Assembly: GCA_009746045.1 (NCBI GenBank) | Contig: RPFO01001225.1 | Span: 17,501 to 52,378, forward strand | DNA from: Mesostigma viride | Lineage: Eukaryota > Streptophyta > Mesostigmatophyceae > Mesostigmatales > Mesostigmataceae | Reading direction: 5' to 3' | DNA length: 34,878 nt | Part shown: in pieces, positions 31,703 through 34,878 of the stretch | Layout of the letters: each line of letters starts with the position of its first letter | How positions within the stretch are numbered: the first letter of the stretch is position 1 | The notes under the pieces: model-generated | The model's input: the letters and a program-made list of their open reading frames with translations, nothing else | Databases searched by the model: none | Told to the model about the DNA's origin: nothing | Position numbers and translations under genes: made by a program

Positions 31703-33269
31703 ATGATACACTTTCGAACTTTGTCTGTAATTGTCGCTTTTCCCAACGATACTCGATTTGCATGGATTTCGTTGTGCCGGTCGTCATGGCATGCAGCACG
31801 CGAACGGGTGGGAGTTTTCGCCCTTGCGTCCGGTCGTCCAGGATTCAGTGCAATTAAGTTGAACACCGGGACGAAGCAGTCAACTGGCGCAAAAAGGGTT
31901 TTCGGAGATGAGAACCAGAATCCAGCGCAGCCTGAAGCCAAGGAAGTCAAGCGGCCGGGAGAATACTCGAAATCAAAGAGGGTTATTGGGGAATATTTCG
32001 CTGACCAGGCGTTTGAAGCGGCTCAGGCGATGACAAAACCCGAGGGGCGGGGGCCGGCTTTCGACCAGATGATTGCTGGCTTTAACTCTAGGGCCGCTGA
32101 ACTAGGTCACGGGAAGTATCATGAGGAGGCGAAAAAGCTTTACAATCAGGAGCGGATGGCAGAACTGAACAGGTTCTGGGTGGCTCGGATTAACGGCTTT
32201 TTTGATGGTCTGACCAAAAGCGACGCAGACAGAGACGTCAGGATGGTGCTGATGTCCACGCTTTACTGTGGTGACGACTTGGAGAAGGAGTTTTCGGCCG
32301 CGGAGTTGGAGAACCTGACGGGGATGGACGCCAAGAAGATTCGCGGAATTCGCGCGATACGAAGGCAGCAGAAGTTGGACTACCTCAGACACGCGCAGGC
32401 TCGCAAGGGGCGCCCTTTGCCGCAATTCGTGATTGACGCGATAGTGGACGCGTGGATGCACGATGATGAGTCGCGCGCCTCCTCCCAGATGAAGGATGTC
32501 AAGCGCACTTACAGCAGGGAGGGTCGTGGCAATCACGGGGTGCTCGTCGCCGTTGAGGGAGCGCGCTATTACATGACCTCCAAGGAGGACATGTACAATC
32601 ACTTTCTCGAAAAGCATGCGTACTGGAACAAAAGGAGTAACCAGTATGATAAGGACGTGGGCATTCACGTGGGCTACACGACCTTCTGCAAATACGCGCC
32701 CGATTGCATCAAGGGCAAGTGGAAGGAGAGGAACCTGTGCGCGTGTGAGAAGCACGTCACCATGCAGTCGGCCATGGGGGCGTGGACCAAGCACTCCAAT
32801 GCGAACCACGGCAAGAACTGCAAGTGTGGCGCGGAGTGTGCGGGATGCTCCAAGTACAGAGAGCCGGACGGTACTTGCGGAATGTGGAAAGCCATTCACT
32901 CGACGGACTGGATCAAGCACTTTCACTGCCCGGTGTCCGCCGAGACTGACGGCAGGGATAACGGGCTGCGTGAAGGGGGCGGAATGGGCGGGGGGATGGA
33001 AGAGGGGGAGGGGGAAGATGAATGGCGGGGACGGGACCTGGAAGACCTCGACATTTCTGAGAGGCTGGTGGAGGACGAAGATGGGGTGCCGAGGACGGAG
33101 AGGGTTCACCGCATACTGAAGATGGCGTGTGTGGAGGGGTTCTGTCCTGAGGAATCATGCGGCATCCATAATAACTGGGTGCAGTGTGATCGGGACAAGA
33201 ATTCCACGGAGATTCTGAATTGGTTCAAGTTCGAGATGGTGGAGGCAGACTGTGACCCGACGGGTGAAT
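31703..33269 (+). CDS. Transposase-like gene, exon 1: Cys-rich N-terminal half
   Basis: The frame is open from before 31694; the first ATG is 31703. No break occurs over 1.5 kb. In order: a basic N-terminus, a helical region (VRMVLMSTLYCGDDLEKEF, KIRGIRAIRRQQKLDYL), a segment DAWMHDDESRASSQMKDVKR, IHVGYTTFCKYAPDCIKGK, then Cys/His clusters CACEKH, CKCGAECAGCSKY and CVEGFCPEESCGIHNNW that probably bind zinc. From memory, the order (D..SR, TTF..+.P, C.C..H, C...C..C) matches uncharacterised transposase-like proteins common in cnidarians, echinoderms and some algae. The best donor is GAAT|GTGAGT (33269/33270), leaving phase 1, whereas the next exon needs phase 0. An acidic Gly-rich insert lies at about residues 418-440. 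Confidence 0.6.
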
Positions 33270-33423
33270 GTGAGTTGGTTTCGATTTTATTTCTCCGTTA
33301 ATATGTTGTTGACTTTTTTTTTGTGACCTATAGCTGCAGCGAGACCCTTTGTGAGTTGCAGTTATCTTATCGAAATGCGATTTTATTGCAAATCGAAACT
33401 GTCTGCGGACCTTTGCGAAACAG

Positions 33424-34194
33424 GGCGAGACCGATGGCAGGGCGGCGAAGAAGGTGAAGCGGCCCGAGCAAGTCCAAATGAGGTCCACCCCAGCTGAGCT
33501 GCGGGACGAGATTCTTAAGATGTGGGACAAGTTCACCGTGCACTGCTTTACGGCCTGGTCGCAGGCGGATACAATCAAGGATCGGGAGAAGAATCTGAAG
33601 AGGGGACGTGCTCGTGCACGGCGACTGGGCCGAGAACTACGAGAACAGCAGCTACGTCCAACTGCAGTCGCAGTACTTCCACAAGCGCAGCCACATCCTG
33701 ATGCCCATGATCGTGCGTTATCGACTCAACGGCGAGCTGGAAAAGCGCGTCTTCTTTTTCCTGGGGGATTCCAGTATCAAGCGGGGCGAGCGCGCTCTCG
33801 TATACGCTCTTCGCAAGATTCTGGAAACCCTGCGGGTAGAAGTAGGGGTAGAGGTGCGAAACCTGTACATGTGCTCGGACAACTGCGCGGTGCAGTTTAA
33901 GTCCAGGTACGTGATTAACCAGATTAACGGTCTGCTCATGGGGATCCCGACCTGCAGGCCTTTGAGTTCCACTACATGGGGAGCAGCATGGGAAGGGGGA
34001 GGTGGATGGTCAAGGAGCGAAGTGCAAGTGCGTCTTGAGGGAAATGCAGAGGATTCCCGAAAACCAGCACATACTTGAGACCCACCAGCTAGTCGCCTAC
34101 TTGAACCAGAACTGGCAGGCGGCAAGACATCGAGCAGGGAGTCGGCCCGCGCGCGGGCCGAGAACGTCACTCGCCACTTCTTCCTTTTACCCCC
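33424..34194 (+). pseudogene. Transposase-like gene, catalytic region, frame-broken
   Basis: After the acceptor GAAACAG (33423) the sense runs TPAELRDEILKMWDKFTVH, then through a slip at a G4 run (33602-33605) into VHGDWAENYENSSYVQLQSQ, VFFFLGDSSIKRGERALVY and LYMCSDNCAVQFKSRYVINQ; after slips near 33948 and 33986 it continues as FEFHYMGSS and then HGKGEVDGQGAKCKCVLREM. The Asp of DWAEN, the Asp of SDNCAVQFKS and the acidic HGKG.VDG block suggest an RNase H-fold DDE/D nuclease; that assignment is inference. Each slip is explained by one missing base. As written, this copy cannot make a continuous protein. Confidence 0.6.
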
Positions 34195-34676
34195 GGTACG
34201 GAATTTTGTGTTATTTCAGGTTTTAAGACGTCAACTGCCGCTGTTCTATAAAAATTCAAACCCAATAAAGGTATCTCTGCAGAGAGACCCTATATACTGT
34301 CCATGGGTTGCTTTTCTTTTAGGTATGAAATTTCGCTTGTTCTTTCGGTATGAAGGGGTCTCTCTGCAGCTATACCCTGTGTCGAATTTCGATCACTTGA
34401 TATCTTTTCGTACGTTGTTATTATATTCGAATGGGGTCTCTCTGCAGCTATACCCTGTGTCGAATTTTGATCACTTGATATCTTGTCGTACGTTGTTATT
34501 ATGATTCGAATGGGGTCTCTCTGCAGCTATACCCTGTGTCGAATTTTGATCACTTGATGTCTTGTCGTTAATTTTTTTTTAAGGGGTCTCTCTCAGCGCT
34601 ATACCCTGTTTTATTGGTTTTTGGTCGATTTTGCTAATTTGAACGGTCTTCTTTTTTTCTAACTATTTGATGACAG
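34195..34676 (+). other. Intron with ~78-bp tandem repeat and five palindromes
   Basis: Between a GTACGG donor-like site (about 34196) and the acceptor TGATGACAG (34676). Four units of about 78, 78 and 71 bp spacing begin GGGGTCTCTCTGCAG at 34356, 34434, 34512 and 34583 and share GTCGAATTT.GATCACTTGAT and CGTACGTTGTTATTAT. A further palindrome variant (34270-34290) precedes them. Confidence 0.75.
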
Positions 34677-34826
34677 GACGTCGAGTCCGGCCGACGCGCG
34701 GAGGTTGAGGAGGTGCCTGGCATCAAGAAGGCGCATTGGTGGCGACTGGACAAGTCCGACCCTGGCCTTTTGATGATTAGGCGCTATTCCTGCTACTGGT
34801 CCGCCATGTTTGGCTGGGCGGTTTGA
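34677..34826 (+). CDS. Transposase-like gene, last exon
   Basis: After the acceptor at 34676 the frame reads DVESGRRAEVEEVPGIKKAH, then WWRLDKSDPGLLMIRRYSCY and ends WSAMFGWAV with TGA at 34824-34826. The pattern VPGI+..H......P....+R..SC resembles the end of the same animal/algal protein family, which supports the intron placement. The family usually has a second Cys pair here; only one Cys remains. Confidence 0.5.
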   Translation, partial: DVESGRRAEVEEVPGIKKAHWWRLDKSDPGLLMIRRYSCYWSAMFGWAV

Positions 34827-34878
34827 GGGATGTCTAAGCGAGTGGTCGTTTATCATCGAGTTTCAATGATGCAGGAAG

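Larger units (their letters stand above)
21689..34607. repeat. Dispersed CTGCAG-core palindrome family, about 24 copies
   Basis: A 22-bp element has arms such as GGGTCTCG or GGGTCTAG mirrored around CTGCAG. Starts: 21689, 21776, 21846, 23197, 24295, 25645, 27030, 27097, 27207, 27314, 27421, 27471, 30640 (half), 31041, 31431, 31484, 31573, 31667, 33328, 34270, 34357, 34435, 34513 and 34584. Copies at 27207, 27314, 27421 and 31667 are perfect palindromes; others combine unlike half-sites (CTCG, CTAG, CTAC, CTCT, TATAG). All lie in introns or intergenic DNA on either side of the satellite, none in exons, and I found none before 21.6 kb. Confidence 0.92.

Noticed and set aside
32102-33109. 335-codon minus-strand frame opposite the transposase-like exon
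   Set aside because: Plus strand carries the family motifs and splice sites; the minus frame has none.
31703-34826. Assignment to KDZ, Zisupton or CACTA transposases
   Set aside because: Cys-rich centre is suggestive, but I could not see their diagnostic catalytic motifs; the HGKG..DG pattern fits a different, unnamed family better.

Overview
This looks like nuclear DNA of a microalga, probably of the green lineage. Two things point there. The only gene recognisable end to end is a mitochondrial intermediate peptidase whose C-terminal tail follows the plant pattern rather than the animal or yeast one. Genes are also split by GT-AG introns, with GC-rich exons against AT-richer, repeat-laden flanks. 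I cannot name the species. Nothing looks bacterial: there are no ribosome-binding sites, operons or CRISPR arrays.

Left part (1-10,900) is mostly repeat-rich intergenic DNA. It holds a 24-bp minisatellite (about 1066-1645) whose minus strand reads as an extensin-like Ser-Pro-Pro-Pro octapeptide repeat, two fold-back inverted repeats (817-1018 and 1757-1858), a homogeneous 31-bp minisatellite of 22 copies (6811-7490) and a (CAT)25 microsatellite. Gene candidates here are weak: a small membrane protein (6393-6812, +), an unrecognised charged protein (8443-9150, -) and a cluster of very short coding-like frames (9441-9855, +).

Middle part (10,922-15,114, +) is a four-exon M3-family peptidase gene, intact in frame across all exons, with HEFGH zinc motif and a mitochondrial presequence. 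Its introns carry tandem copies of its own splice junctions. A decayed 3' fragment of a non-LTR retrotransposon follows (15,421-15,882).

Right part (about 16,440 to the window end) is unlike the left. Two minus-strand multi-exon frames run from 26,952 down to 16,440; the first reads as a protein of roughly 2,400 residues with an SR-rich start, long coiled coils and acidic/basic tracts. On the plus strand, 31,703-34,826 encodes a transposase-like protein with a Cys-rich centre, a DWAEN motif, an SDNCAVQFKS motif and a broken HGKG..DG motif. Between the divergent genes lies a 2.4-kb satellite made of two arrays of related ~29-bp units in opposite orientation. About 24 copies of a short palindrome built on CTGCAG sit only in introns and intergenic DNA of this half, around both the minus-strand gene and the transposase-like gene. 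I infer one large, partly decayed eukaryotic mobile element, with the transposase-like gene as mobility function and the large minus-strand protein as an accessory of unknown role. Many reading frames in this half break by single missing bases, often at homopolymers, so consensus errors must be separated from true decay.
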